Shown here piece after piece: positions 45,037-57,760 of a stretch of 64,000 nucleotides of DNA. Under the pieces are notes generated by a model. The model was not told where the DNA came from and did no database searches. It was given only the letters and a program-made list of their open reading frames with translations. Numbering within the stretch: the stretch's first letter is position 1; each line of letters starts with the position of its first letter. The DNA is from Stropharia rugosoannulata (taxonomy: Eukaryota > Basidiomycota > Agaricomycetes > Agaricales > Strophariaceae): positions 372,001-436,000 of the forward strand of contig JANCIK010000013.1 in assembly GCA_028532985.1 (NCBI GenBank). The letters are read 5' to 3'. Made by a program: the position numbers and the translations under genes.

Positions 45037-46324
45037 ATGACCTCCCCGATCAAAGTTGGCTTTGTAGGCCTATCTACTACAGGCTGGGCAGCGACAGCCT
45101 TAGTACCATCTCTCCTGCAGCCCCCACTCGATTCAAAGTACAAGCTCGTTGCTCTTTCGACCACTTCTGAGACATCTGCGAAGGTGACCGCGGAGAAGTA
45201 CAGCGCACAGCTAGGCCATGAGGTCAAAGCATACCATGGAGACAGCGCTCACATTGCAGGCGATCCAGAGGTCGACCTGGTCGTCGTGTCGGTGAAAACT
45301 CCACTCCACAAGGAAACCATTCTTCCTGTGATCGCGCAGAAAAAGAATTTCTTCTTGGAATGGCCGGCGGGCCGTGGGCTAAAGGAAACTCTTGAAATAG
45401 CTGAAGCGGCCAAGAAGCAAGGCGTAAAATCCATCATTGGTCTTCAAGGTCGTAACTCGCCCGTGATCCAAAAGGTGCAATCTTATTCAATGCTTTCACT
45501 GATTTTATTTTGACCGCTAGTATTGAGTAGATAAAACAGTTAGTGAGCTCAGGAAAAATAGGCCCCATACGTTCAACTGTTGTGGTATGTGGGATATTTG
45601 CCGCTACCGTTGTACTATCCCTCTCTGACCATAAGATAAATTAGGTCGGCTTTGTTCCTTCATATATTTCTTTCTGGCCCCCACAAGTAAGTCGTCAGAA
45701 CTTATACACTGTCAAGAAAGACAATGGTATTCCCGACTTTGTAATCCGTTGTGCTGGCTCTTCTAACACAATATATTTTTCATAGGAGCAACTGCACTTT
45801 CCATCGGCGTCGGCCATCAATTAGACCCACTAATATATATCCTGGGAGATTTTAGCACCGTCACCGCTACAGCCACCACAATATATCCAAACGCAGAGAT
45901 CGTCGAGCCAGATGGCACCCGCACGGGCGAGACCCTCCCAGCAGAGTCTCCAGATCACTACGCTATATCTGGCATTCTCAAGTCAGGTGCGATCGCCAGC
46001 ATTGTCTGGCGTACCGGATACAAGAAGAGTCCGGGCCGCAAGAGCCTCCTGTGGGAGATTCATGGGGAAGAGGGCGTGATCAGAGTTGAATCTGATGATC
46101 AAGTATTCATTAATGTCAAGAATCCGGACGTATATTTGAACGGAGAGAAACTCCAAATAGATGGAACCGAAAGTCATTCAATAGGCATCCTCGGTGCTGC
46201 ATGGAAGGCGTACGCAGCTGGGGAGGACCATCAATATGCGACCATTGACGACGCTGTAAAGACCCATCGTGTCCTCGATGCAGTACACAGGAGTGTGGAA
46301 GAAGGAAGAACCATTGTGCTGTGA
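45037..46324 (+). CDS. Gal80-like protein (Gfo/Idh/MocA fold), copy 3
   Basis: Closest in sequence to copy 2 at 23596, in the same orientation and with the same intron positions. ATG 45037: IKVGFVGLSTTGWAATAL, DPEVDLVVVSVKTPLHKE, FLEWPAGRG (Lys of the Gfo/Idh EKP motif replaced by Trp), VKSIIGLQGRNSPVIQK. Introns follow after the first exon, after GKIGPIRSTVV, and after the VGFVPSYISFWPPQV exon. Then ATALSIGVGHQLDPLIYIL, DHYAISGILKSGAIASIVWR, LLWEIHGEEGVIRVES and NPDVYLNGEKLQIDGTES; TGA 46324. No break is seen, so both copies flanking the island may be functional. Confidence 0.88.
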
Positions 46325-47261
46325 AATCACTGGCAGCTACAGTTAATGTGAACTAACGCGCATCGCCATAGTAATTATGTATATCCTGCTACACAAACCG
46401 ATAACATCAGACCGCTACTTGCTAAGCATGAAAGGTGCCCGATGCCGGCCCACGAGACTGTAATTTACCTCCAAAACATCAGCACATTATATTTCGCGGT
46501 CAAGCAGAGATGCCTCTAAATGCTCTCCAACGTGATACGATAAGATAAGGTAGCAAGACACACAAAAGATGCGCGCATGGGGCTTTTAATGTGTCAAATA
46601 TGTCTTAAATCACTTTAACTCGTCCTGGTGTACATTTCCTGTCTGATCTTGCAGTACGGTATGACCGTATGACGAGCACTGTTTGTGCCACACCAGTGGC
46701 AAGGGCGTGGGAATTGGGCTTTAACTTGGTGACCATAGTTTTTGAAGGCCAAAGTTTCGCGTGCCAACAGGAATGCAGTTACATTGGACGCGGCACGAAC
46801 TTACGAATGCTCATATATTGCTCAACCGCCGAACTAAATGGTCTTTGTACTGGAGTTATGTGTAGATTAAAGCGTGGTCTGCCAGATCCTGACATGACTG
46901 ACTCCCAACTTGGATCATAAGTTGATCATCAAATGGATCAGCGTATGCCGCGTGGCCGCGAGCGGGCGGACACTGAAATTCATGGTGATTCTCCCTCATA
47001 GTCAGGAATTACTTGGGAATGACTTTCAATGACATAAGTACTACATCTTACTCCATGCGCGCCTAGCCCGAGCCACTACATGATCTCTACCATGACGTCC
47101 GGGGCCCAAAACGTTGCCATATGTGCGTACATACCAGTGACCAGGCCGTCCGAGCCGCTGATCCTGACACGGCCTTATAATAAATAGGCTTTAAATAGAG
47201 CAGCAGGCAGGTCAATCAAGCTCTCTCTTCATTGTCCCTCCATCACCAACCATTATCAGCT
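46325..47261. other. Intergenic, no gene; AT-rich core promoter near 47175-47197
   Basis: No coding exon is recognised in the 900 bases. Close to the next gene, TTATAATAAATAG and TTTAAATAG (about 47174-47197) lie 65-90 bases upstream of ATG 47262 and may act as a TATA element. Confidence 0.4.
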
Positions 47262-48498
47262 ATGGCCGACCACGCATTTCCTGAAGAACAGCTAGACTCA
47301 CCTTTGGGGTATTTCCCCTGTAATATCGGCGACAAACTAGATGGCGGGCGCTGGACCATCGTCCGCAAGCTCGGATGGGGCCCTCGCTCGTCGACCTGGC
47401 TCGCACAGGCCAGTAAAGAGGCGGGCGGTCAGTACGGCGCTGTCAAGGTATTGACAGCAGAGGCTACTGCGGACTCTTCCGGGAATAGGGAGCGCGACGC
47501 GCTGCAGGGACCCGTGAAGTCTATACCGTACGGCGTTCCCGAACTGCTTAAGTACTTCTACGAGCACGATCCGAGCGGGAAGCGGCACCTCTGTCTTGTC
47601 TTCCGTATGCTAGGAACTACAGTTGAGGACCTCCGCCTGAGCAATGAGTACGACGGCCAGTACTTGCCTGCCCACGTCGTGAAGAAAATAGTTGGGGGTG
47701 TCGCGGTGCGCTTGGTAGGCCTGCATAGGAACAAGCTCGTGCACGGAGGTATGAAGCTTCTTTTTGTTTCATATCATATCCATCGTGATCTAACAATACC
47801 ATCAGCTGTTACTGCCGACAATTTCTACTTCTTCGGCCCACAAAGCGTTCCAGACATCCAGAGAGAGCTGTCTAAATCACAGACGGAGCGCCCCATCAAG
47901 ATTTCATCAAACGGCAACACATATTCCACGGTCAAATCTCAGCCGTTCGGTCATGATATCAAGTGGGATTCTTCATCAGAGGAACTGTTTGACGTGACGA
48001 TATACCTGTGCAACTATGGCCACAGTATGTATCCTACATATGCATACCTTACGACCGTACTGAATCGAAAAAGCCCACCAGGCCGGCGTTAGCGCAGAAA
48101 TTGATACTCCGAAGAATCATGCGTCCCCAGAGGCGCTTAAAGGAGAGAGGTTAGACGGAAAGTCTGATATCTGGACATTAGGATGCACTGTACGTCTCCG
48201 ATCTTGGTTTATCATGACCCTACTCACCTCTTTCCAGGCGTATTTGCTGTTGACGGGCACCCCGCTTTTTGACGAGGCGTATGTGTCGTCACCGGTTGAG
48301 ACGGCTACGCAAACTCTTGAAAAGCTTGAAAGTTTGCTCAAGGAAAGTGAGAAGCTGGCGGATGACGACATAGCGCCTACCGCTGCGTTCCTACGCTCCT
48401 GCCTTGCTATCAAGCCCACTAATAGAGACTCTGCGAGTGAGATTGCAGAGGGTGCGTGGGTCAAGAGTGGGTGCAAGTGTGCTATGTGCAGTGGATAG
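47262..48498 (+). CDS. SRPK-type protein kinase homologue, probably a pseudokinase
   Basis: Related to SR-protein kinases of fungi. ATG 47262 (MADHAFPEEQLD); an in-frame TTG upstream is not used. GRWTIVRKLGWGPRSSTWLA is the glycine loop and GAVKVLT keeps the ATP-binding Lys. HLCLVFRMLGTTVEDLRL follows. Joining over the intron at about 47750-47804, the catalytic loop reads VHGAVTADNF; SRPKs have VHTDIKPDN, so the catalytic Asp is Ala and the Lys is Thr. The DFG position reads LCNYGHS. The C-lobe has SPEALKGERLDGKSDIWTLG and YLLLTGTPLF, as in active kinases. It therefore looks folded but dead: a scaffold or regulator, or a decaying copy. Three introns, no stop codon. Confidence 0.8.
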
Positions 48499-49642
48499 TT
48501 ATTCTTCATGCATTTGATTGGCGGGATAATGTATAAGTAGTATTTATGTTCAATGATTAAGCGCCCACATTGATTCTCTCTTGTCGGACTTCAAGTCACG
48601 ACATAGTGAGAAGAAAGTTTAGAGAGATCCTCCTGTAAATATATTTAGCGTATATGATGTCTGTGTGGTTGGTTATTCATGTGTGCCGCACTATACTGCT
48701 GCTGTAGCGTACCTTGAGATGACCTCATACGCTAAAAATCAGCTGCATGAGAAAAGTGGAGTCGGAGATAATTCCATTCGAAGGGAAAGTGGAGCAACGG
48801 TGTTCTACGCGCTCTTCTGTAGATTAATATTATCAGTAGGCTACTCGGAGAACTACCAATTGGGACTCAGTTAGTTATCGATGAAGCAGAAATCGCGTCT
48901 GTGGCATCGCCCATACGAAAAGTCAGTTCGAATGTTGTCGTCACATCTGCCAAGGTAACTTCGCACAGTTTTAGAGCGCAGCTCTTTTCTCGGCTTTTCT
49001 CATCCTGTCGAGGGTACTTCATCCAGTTTGCATGTCTGTACAGCGCGGCGGTTGTCAGGTATACTTACGCTTACGCTTTCGTGCTCAACTCGGTAAAGCT
49101 GAGGGATGGGGAAGCGGGTGAGGGAGCGCTCGGCGGCGTGTCGCGACGACTCGTTCCACCCCCGAATTGCATCCGATTTGCACACCTGCGCATGAAATAT
49201 TAACGCCACCTTGAACCATGCGCTCACCTGATAGCGATGATCATCCAACTCTTCCGTACAGGGCCCAGTTCAGGACTTCTTATGCAAAATAAGCAGGACG
49301 AAAACTCATTACGCTCTCTCAAAGGTAAGTTGCTCGGAGAGGTGTCGTGCCCAAGGTTACTGTCTTGAGGGTTGTCCGTGCATTTCTATAGCCTAGCTGC
49401 TTTCCAAGCACTTGAGATGAGCTGCAGAGCAAGAAGAGCGATTCTATTTTCAGCAATAAGCGCGGACCGTAAGGCTAGAACAATCTGATCATCCTTAGTT
49501 ATGTAGACATCATAATAGGAATTATAGCAACTATGACGTCACTTACGGCCGCCTATAATTACGCTGAGGACACTTCCACCTTCTCGTGTTACATATCGCA
49601 TTCCCATTTCCCTACCTCCCCCGCATCCATCGCTCGCCAAAA
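48499..49642. other. Intergenic; one unexplained open stretch
   Basis: After a TAG at 48819-48821, a plus-strand frame stays open for about 125 codons to 49203 (includes LLGELPIGTQLVIDEAEIAS, RKVSSNVVVTSAK). I do not recognise it and found no start. It may be an exon of a missed gene or chance. Confidence 0.25.
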
Positions 49643-50852
<1,210 letters not shown>

Positions 50853-52217
50853 GACGTCATCGGAGGAGGATCTGTTAATTGTAACATTAGATTGTTACCT
50901 ACATATGTAAAATGAAGTGAATATGTATAAACTATTGTATTCTGAAGATTGGCACAACATACGTGTCATATACCCAGAATTTATCATCTCGTCAAAGTCG
51001 CCCATGTCTATAGGTAAGTTCGATTCAATGATCTTTCAGTGCCGTACTTGCAAAGAAGCTACGTACCAAGAGAATTATGGGCGTTGGGTTGCTGTCGCTT
51101 GGGACTTCCAAAGAAGTTTATGAGAAGGCAAAAAAGCTCCCCTAGAGTATAACGCGACCTCAGAGTTCGTCCCTACTCTTCTTTGCGGTTTACCGTCCAG
51201 GAACCTGACGCGTCTCGTAATATATGTCTCTCCCCAATTCTCCTTCCTGACTTCTTTCCTTCTCTTCATCTTGTTGTTCTCAAATCTCCAGTACTAGCGT
51301 ATGGTCTGCCGAATACGCATGCGTTTTGGCCATGTTAGTTCTCTTCTCTCATCCGTGCTTATCTCCAGTATTTGCGCCCCGGCGAATTTTCCTCTTGCCA
51401 GATACGATTTGAGATTGATTTAAGCAGATAATAAGAATAAGAGATAAGCAGACACTAAGTACAGTAAAACCTGCTCGTTGCTGTTTGGAGCAAACCGCGT
51501 ATTACGCGAGCTTTAGTGATCACGGGCTTTTTTGATGCTGGTGACAACAATTGGATAACGCCGAGCTTGAACCGTTTCGACCAACTCCTGTCTGCTGTCA
51601 CCCCATATTGTCGCCTCTAGCCGTCGTAGGGCTTTGTACGGACTCTTCCAGAACAGTGACGCGACGGAGCGGGCTCTCAGGATCTTACGGGACGAGCCCG
51701 GTTCATTCGACAGCTAGTTCGGGCGCTCTGATAGAGCTGGCGATAGGCTACGGCAGTGTCATTTGCGCTTGATTATCTGGAAAGGAGGGTTTTACAGGAA
51801 TGTGCGTATGAAAATCCTAGCTGCAGTGTTGAGTAGGATGCTGAACGGTTAGCTGTTGCGCAGTGACCTGGCCACGTTGACGACAACCATTGGTATTACC
51901 AACGTCGCCTAGAACTGATGTGCGCATGATAATTGTCCATATGGCTGAATATATGGCTGAATATATACTCAGTGACTCTCCAGTCAACGCCCGTTCATAT
52001 CTCATCCGTGTTTATTCGGTTCTTTGAAGAAGAACTGACAACATTTGCCAAGTTCTGCGACGCAAGACCGAACAAGTGGATTCTTTTTGAGAACTACGTA
52101 CTAGTTAAAGTCGTAATTGAGCCTTTGAAGAGCAGAAGTGTACGTACGCACCAGTACTTCTTTCATCGCTTGTTAATTTTGACCATCTAGGTTTAGGCTG
52201 ATTTGATTCAGCGCAAA
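50853..52217. other. Intergenic, no gene recognised
   Basis: About 1.36 kb with scattered short ORFs and no domain. A short direct repeat, ATGGCTGAATAT, occurs twice at 51941-51964. The right end should hold the promoter of the zinc transporter gene. Confidence 0.4.
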
Positions 52218-54721
52218 ATGTCCGTACAAACGCAACAAATCCATCGGCGCAAAACCAGCAAAGAGGACAGCGAGAACATCGTCATACCCAGCGTCGAGGT
52301 TGTTGTTCCCGACGAGCATGAGCTTCCTTCGGTCAAGATATCGGCTCCGCCGCCGCGTGTGCGGACACAGTCGACACCACAGCCGTTTAGCGGACAGAAC
52401 TTACTCGGAAGCCCGGGGCCATACCGATCGACGTTTGTTCCGCGGTCCATGAATGGTCATTCTGTTGCTTCCCCGCTCCGGTCATCATTTGCACCAACAC
52501 ACATGAACGGCCACGCCCGCACCCGGTCTACGTCCACGCCGTTCTCCCCCATGTCCCCGTCCCCGCTCTCCTCTTCTTTTCCCTCCAACCTGTCCCCGCC
52601 AGGCATCCAGGCGTCGCGCTCGGCGTCAGAGGTGCTCGACGGGCAGCCCGCAGCAGCCGCCAAGCATACAAGACGCCACTCGCGCATGCATTCTCGCAAC
52701 CTGTCCGTCTTCTTCCCCCGTCCGGGCTCGCTGCCACACAAAGCTATATCAGAGGACGGGGACGGCGCGCAGGAGGTTGTGTTCCCCGCTGATGAGGAGG
52801 CGCCCCTCGTCCCATCTGCAGGCTCCAACGTCAGTGTCCCTGGCCGCCGCGCCCCACTCACCCCTCTCGGACAGGGCTTTACATTCGGCCAGCGCCCACC
52901 CTCGAGCGCGCAACAAGCCGAATTCGTCCCACCTCCCAGCTCGGGGACCCCACCTTTGTCTGCAACTAAAAAGCGCGGCCACCACCACAAACACTCACTC
53001 TCACACAATTTCTTTTCTTTCCTCGAGCCTACGTCCACAACACCCGTAGAGGAACTCCACACGCAGCCGACTCCGATGCCAATGTCGCCCTGGGGCCCTA
53101 TCTCTGCTTTCGCGCCCGATTCAGCGGCAGCACAAACGGGGACGTCAAGTGGGTTCAAAGTGCCTGCTCCCCCGCCCCGAAGAGCCCCACCGCCTCCGCC
53201 CAAGATCCAGCCAACCGATGTAGCAAGTGCTGTAGGTCAGTTTGTGCTGGGCGCTTACCTGTGGGTCGCCGGCCAGCAGGTTGGCTCGCTTTCGGTGACG
53301 GGGCTCGGGTACTGGGTCGTCTTTGACGCGTTCGGTATAGCCCTCGCGTGCGTCGTGCCCGGGTGGCTCGCGGCGGGTGCGAATGCTGGTAAGAGCGAGA
53401 AAGAGCGGGAGCGGATTAGGAGGCCGTATGGGTGCGTATTTATCTATTTATTACCTGCTCTTCCGCTGACTTCAATTATTCAGGAATGGGCGAGTAGAGA
53501 CCGTGCTGATGTTCGCGCAAGCGGTGTATCTCATGTTCTCGTCTGTGTATGTGTGCAAGGAGACGGTTGAGCACCTTTTGCTCAGTGCGGGTGACGGTGA
53601 CGGCCATCATCACCATCATGGGGACGAGGACGTAGGCCTTGGGTGCGTTGTTCCGCTCTTCTCCTAGTCGTTGTAATTGCTCAAATGTCGTCTCCCCAGA
53701 ATTGATTTCCCTATCTTTATGACATTTATCACTTTCTTTTCGCTTATTGCAACCGCCCTCTTTTTTGAAAATAATACTCAACTTGTTAATAGTACGTTTG
53801 TTCCTCGTTTGCCTGCTTAGCTGTGCAGCTGATATCTGTAGTCACCAACAACCGCATACGCCCACTTGGTACACTGCTGCGCTCTGTATGGGCCCCGTCG
53901 CGCCACACACATGACTCTCCGCCGACAACCCCAATCTCTATCCTACTTTCGAACCCATTCGTGGTCAGCCCGCTCATTTTCTCCCTTGGAATACTATCCG
54001 TTGCTCTGGTTGTGTCGCCGTCAGTCTCTTTCGCTACTAATGCTTTAACGCGCTTACTCACGTACCATTATAGGGAACAACATCGCACTGCTGACCTGGC
54101 GCTCGCGATGCTCATCGCAATCGTGACTTTCAACGTGGCGTACCGGGCCTGCGTCGTCCTCGGTGCTGTGCTCTTGCAGACGTCACCCCCGCGCGGCCTG
54201 CCGTCCGGGAAGATGGAGGCGTTCCTGCGCGCTATGCGCGAGGTAAGTTTGTTCCTTTTTTCTATCACTTCATCATCTACCTTCCCTGGTCGATCGTGAC
54301 CATACCCTACTTGCTCGCTCTGTCCATACACATTGGCTGACCCTCATTTCTTGCTACATTCTAGGTCGAGCGCCACCCGCAGGTCCTGCACCTCCCCGCA
54401 CCGCACATCTGGCAGCTCACGCCGAGCACCGCAGCTCCCCCCACTCCCTCAGGGCACCATACGTCCCCGACGCGGGCCTCCTTCGCCCACGATGCTGGGA
54501 GCGGGAAGGCGGGCAAAGGCGACCAGGCGGGCGCGCTTGTGGTTACACTTGAGCTGCACGTCCGTGCGGACCTCGGGGACGAGGACGTGTTGAAGCTGAC
54601 GCGCTGGGCGTGGGAGCGGTGTGTGGGCGCGCTGGCGGTCGGCATGGGCGGTCTGCGCGAGTGGGGCGAGGAGGGCGAGGAAGGTGGGATGCAGGTCACG
54701 GTTGGGGTTGTTAAGGGGTAG
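52218..54721 (+). CDS. Zrg17-like zinc transporter (CDF family)
   Basis: A cation-diffusion-facilitator related to yeast Zrg17, which pairs with Msc2/Cis4 to move zinc into the ER/Golgi. ATG 52218; a long disordered, Ser/Pro-rich N-terminal arm of about 330 residues (PPPRRAPPPPPKIQPTDVAS near its end). Then membrane helices: GQFVLGAYLWVAGQQ, LGYWVVFDAFGIALACVV, and over an intron ETVLMFAQAVYLMFSSVYVC, followed by the His-rich loop DGHHHHHGDED and FPIFMTFITFFSLIATALFF. Later VSPLIFSLGILSVALVV and ALAMLIAIVTFNVAYR, then RHPQVLHLPAPHIWQLTPS and a C-terminal cytosolic domain. Five or six exons, intact. The partner subunit is outside the window. Zrg17 rather than Msc2 is inferred from the short His loop. 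Confidence 0.85.
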
Positions 54722-55038
54722 GGTAGCGGTCTCGTCTGGATGGATGGATTTGTTCATTTCGTTTGTTTTCTGTGTCTTTGGGGCGTGGTCCCTGGTGTTG
54801 GTTGGTTGGTTGGTATCTAGGATTAATACTTGCTTGTAGCCGGATTAAATAAATGCTCATTCATGGTTTCGTTCGCTCTTGCCTTGTATTGAAGAATGAA
54901 AGATCGTCTAATGTCTAATGTCAATTTGAAAGTTCAATTCTATTAGCGTTCAAGCGGTGTACATACATACTGTATATATGCGCATTTTTTATCGTAATAA
55001 TAATGCGTTTTTTGGGGAGAAACAAAAAAGGATTAAGA

Positions 55039-56345
55039 CTAAGAGTCGTTGTCCGAGTCTCTATCGTTGAGATTGACCCATTGACCAAAGTCATCCCAAA
55101 TAGCCTGGTATTCAAGCTCCAATCTGCGCTTGACCTCTTTGGCAGCTGCAGGACAATAGAACGACGAGAGGTTCATGCGATCGAGTAATTTACCAACACC
55201 AGTGATGGGGTCGTATGGAAACTCCTTGGAAATGGACATCGCTGTAGCCAGTCCTTTTGAATGGTGTTTCGTGCATTGTGGGCCCTTGCAGGTGTATGCC
55301 ATGAACAGTATGATGTCATCCCAAGCCGCTCTGAGCCGCTTTTGAAGGTCGAGAAGGGTGACCAAATCCGCCCGAGTCAAACTTTCGAGTGCTTTGCGCT
55401 CCGATGGCTTTTTAGAACCTGTGGTATCCTCGCCATTATCTTCTGTTTCTGAGTTTAGATAGAATGGAGCCCGCGCGAGCTCGTAAAAGACCGGCCTCCT
55501 TATTTGTTCTAGAATGTCGGGATGCGATGTGTTCAGACGCAGTCCTTTAACTGCAAAATCTATAGAAGGTTCGTCGGAGAGGTCTTCCCACACATCTGGG
55601 TATATTTCCATGATAAAATGCCGGCAGTAATTTGTATATGTCGTCATTTCGTAGAATGCGGATGCCCTGAGGAGAGCGAAGACATCTTCTGTCGGAGGCT
55701 CGTACGCGAAGTTACTGATGTCAGGGCATTCAGTACTCATGTATATCAACATGCAGTACAACTTACATCGCCTCATTCATTGCAGTCAACATTATCGCAA
55801 ATTGTTTTGCATTCGGCGTTTTAGTACCACCCGTGACTTTTCCTGCGTCCAGGAAGAATAAGACGGTCCCGTCGACGTCCTCCGCGGTCGCTAAGATTTG
55901 ATCAATTTCGTTTTGACGGGGATACGGGTCCTCAGGGAACACGCCATTGTGTTGACCAATAAGAGCCCTAAAGAACGCAGATTCCGATACGAGGCGGCTT
56001 CGATGGATCCTGAACCGAGTCTTTCCCAGTTGCACAAGCAAGCTGCCGTCCAAGTTCCAGTGCGTTTCATGCTTGTTGTACGGTCGAGCAGACTTCTTCA
56101 TTGGAGCGTGTGCATCCTCATCCTCATCCCCCTCGAGTTTTCTTTTCTTTGATCCAGAAGACTCGGGTGTAGGTAGCGATAATTCAGCCTGCTCTTTTAC
56201 TGGAGTTTCCGGTGGTACTTGCGCATTAACCTCACTCTGTTCACCGGAATCTGGGGAGAGTTGGTTACTCAGGGACCGTCAAGGCGACGCCTGTTTCTTT
56301 GTGGTACGCACCGTCGCTTTTTCTGTCGCTTCGGGTATTAGGCAT
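55039..56345 (-). CDS. BTB/POZ-domain protein
   Basis: A BTB/POZ protein of the kind expanded in basidiomycetes; BTB domains dimerise and can recruit cullin-3 ligases. ATG 56345 starts MPNTRSDRKSD; a phase-1 intron beginning GTGCGT and ending CCCAG joins to DSGEQSEVNAQ. A basic/acidic nuclear-type segment SGSKKRKLEGDEDEDAH comes next. The BTB core begins WNLDGSLLVQLGKTRFRIHR and SRLVSESAFFRALI, followed across an intron (56 nt near 55720-55770) by FAYEPPTEDVFALLRASAFY. The C-terminal part (YPDVWEDLSDEPSIDFA, FYCPAAAKEVKRRLELEYQA) is the usual basidiomycete extension and ends acidic (NDRDSDNDS). Three exons. Target is unknown. Confidence 0.8.
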
Positions 56346-56900
56346 TGAAATTGAAAAGAAATCCGGGAAAGTCAAGGAAAAGCTCTGGTAAGTTCCCGTC
56401 GTGCTTCAAGGAATCACCGTGCTTGCACCGTGCTCAAAATTAAATTGCATTCATACGGCTCACATGATGTGACACTTCGCGTTGGCTGACTCCCATTTAG
56501 CCTCAACGACGACCAGACGATTATATGCAGTCTTCAGTTTAGATATTTCTTCAGATCAAGCTATGAGTAAATATCAACTCATTTTTTGTAAAAAATTAGA
56601 AGGTCAATTTTTTGAAAACAGGAAAAGGCAAGGAGAAAGATGATTGCTCCCATGTGATGTGACGAATCGCACTTAGTCCAGACTTGTTGCCGGGACTTGG
56701 CCGGGACTTACGTGGAAACGACGCACTCTCCGAGCGCAAAGTTGGCGCGCAGTCATGCATTTCTGCATATAACTTACGTATAGTGGGCGTCCCGCTCTGG
56801 ATCAGCTCAGCACCGCCGTTTCATGTTAACAGCCACGCTGACAAGGTGTTCAAAGTTGTCCCCAATTTACGCCTGAGGCCAGTCAAATAACAGGGCCAGG
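56346..56900. other. Intergenic, no gene
   Basis: Promoter side of the BTB gene, then unannotated sequence up to the MITE. The 8 bases 56893-56900 (GGGCCAGG) are the left copy of the MITE target duplication. Confidence 0.4.
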
Positions 56901-57183
56901 CAGTGTTAATCTGTGGACCGTGGGCCCCACGTGTGATCCCACATGGGCAAAATGTGGGCGTGGAGATTCCCACAACCCATCCACAGGTGGGTGAAGAGAA
57001 ACACGGGTTCGTGGGATTTCATAGTGCGGCGGGCCGACTATGGGGCTTGTCCGGGTCACCCACTAGAGGCATAAAGTGTGGGCTGACTAATTTTTGATCT
57101 CCATGCCCACACTTTTCGTGGAGTGGGCTACATGTGGGTTTATGTGGGCCACACGTGGGATCCCACATGGACTGCCAACACTG
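56901..57183. mobile_element. hAT-type MITE with perfect 8-bp target duplication
   Basis: A 283-bp non-autonomous element. Its ends are CAGTGTT and the reverse complement AACACTG. It is flanked by GGGCCAGG on both sides (56893-56900 and 57184-57191). The CAGTG start and 8-bp duplication are typical of the hAT superfamily. Inside each end are copies of CCACGTGTG and CCCACATG words, and GTGGGCC[C/A]CACGTG[T/G]GATCCC appears at both ends as a direct repeat. No transposase is encoded. Confidence 0.85.
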
Positions 57184-57191
57184 GGGCCAGG

Positions 57192-57760
57192 AGCGACAAA
57201 GAGACGCGTCTTCGGGACACAGCAGTCATCGAATGAAGGGCAGGCCCAGGTAAAGGTAGAAGAGCACAGCGGGCGTGCTAATAAACATATCGTAGCCTTC
57301 TTCAAGTAACAGCCAAATTCTGCCGCGGAACTGAGGGGAATGGCCCAGGCGCCCAAGTTCTTATTCCTTTTAGATGTTACAGACCCACTAATATATGTAT
57401 ATATGAAAAGGTCGCCATTCCGTCACCTCAAACCGTACTGAAAGTGGTGCAGTTACAATAACTCGATAGGTTAAGAGAAGACATGAATTCTTTTGGAAAA
57501 AATGCATATATCTAACAAAATTGAATACATACTTAACTTCAAACGAGCAGTGACCTGTACCCAGAAGTGAGTTATCTTATCTTATCTTGTCAAGAGATTC
57601 ATTGGTATCGTTATACTTTTTCTAATTTAAGAGGACTTCAGACCTGGTGGGACCTTAGCGCTTTAGCTTTCAGCACGGTGATGTACAGATATCAATACGA
57701 CCAAAGCAAGGAAAAATTAAAATAACATGCATTGAAGAGTACATTGTACAGATCCTGCTC
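57192..57760. other. Intergenic, no gene
   Basis: Between the MITE and the 3' end of the DUF2461 gene. AT-rich, with no recognisable ORF. Confidence 0.4.

Noticed and set aside
52457..53203. A 248-aa minus-strand ORF
   Set aside because: It is antisense to the low-complexity Ser/Pro arm of the Zrg17-like gene; biased codons keep the other strand open.
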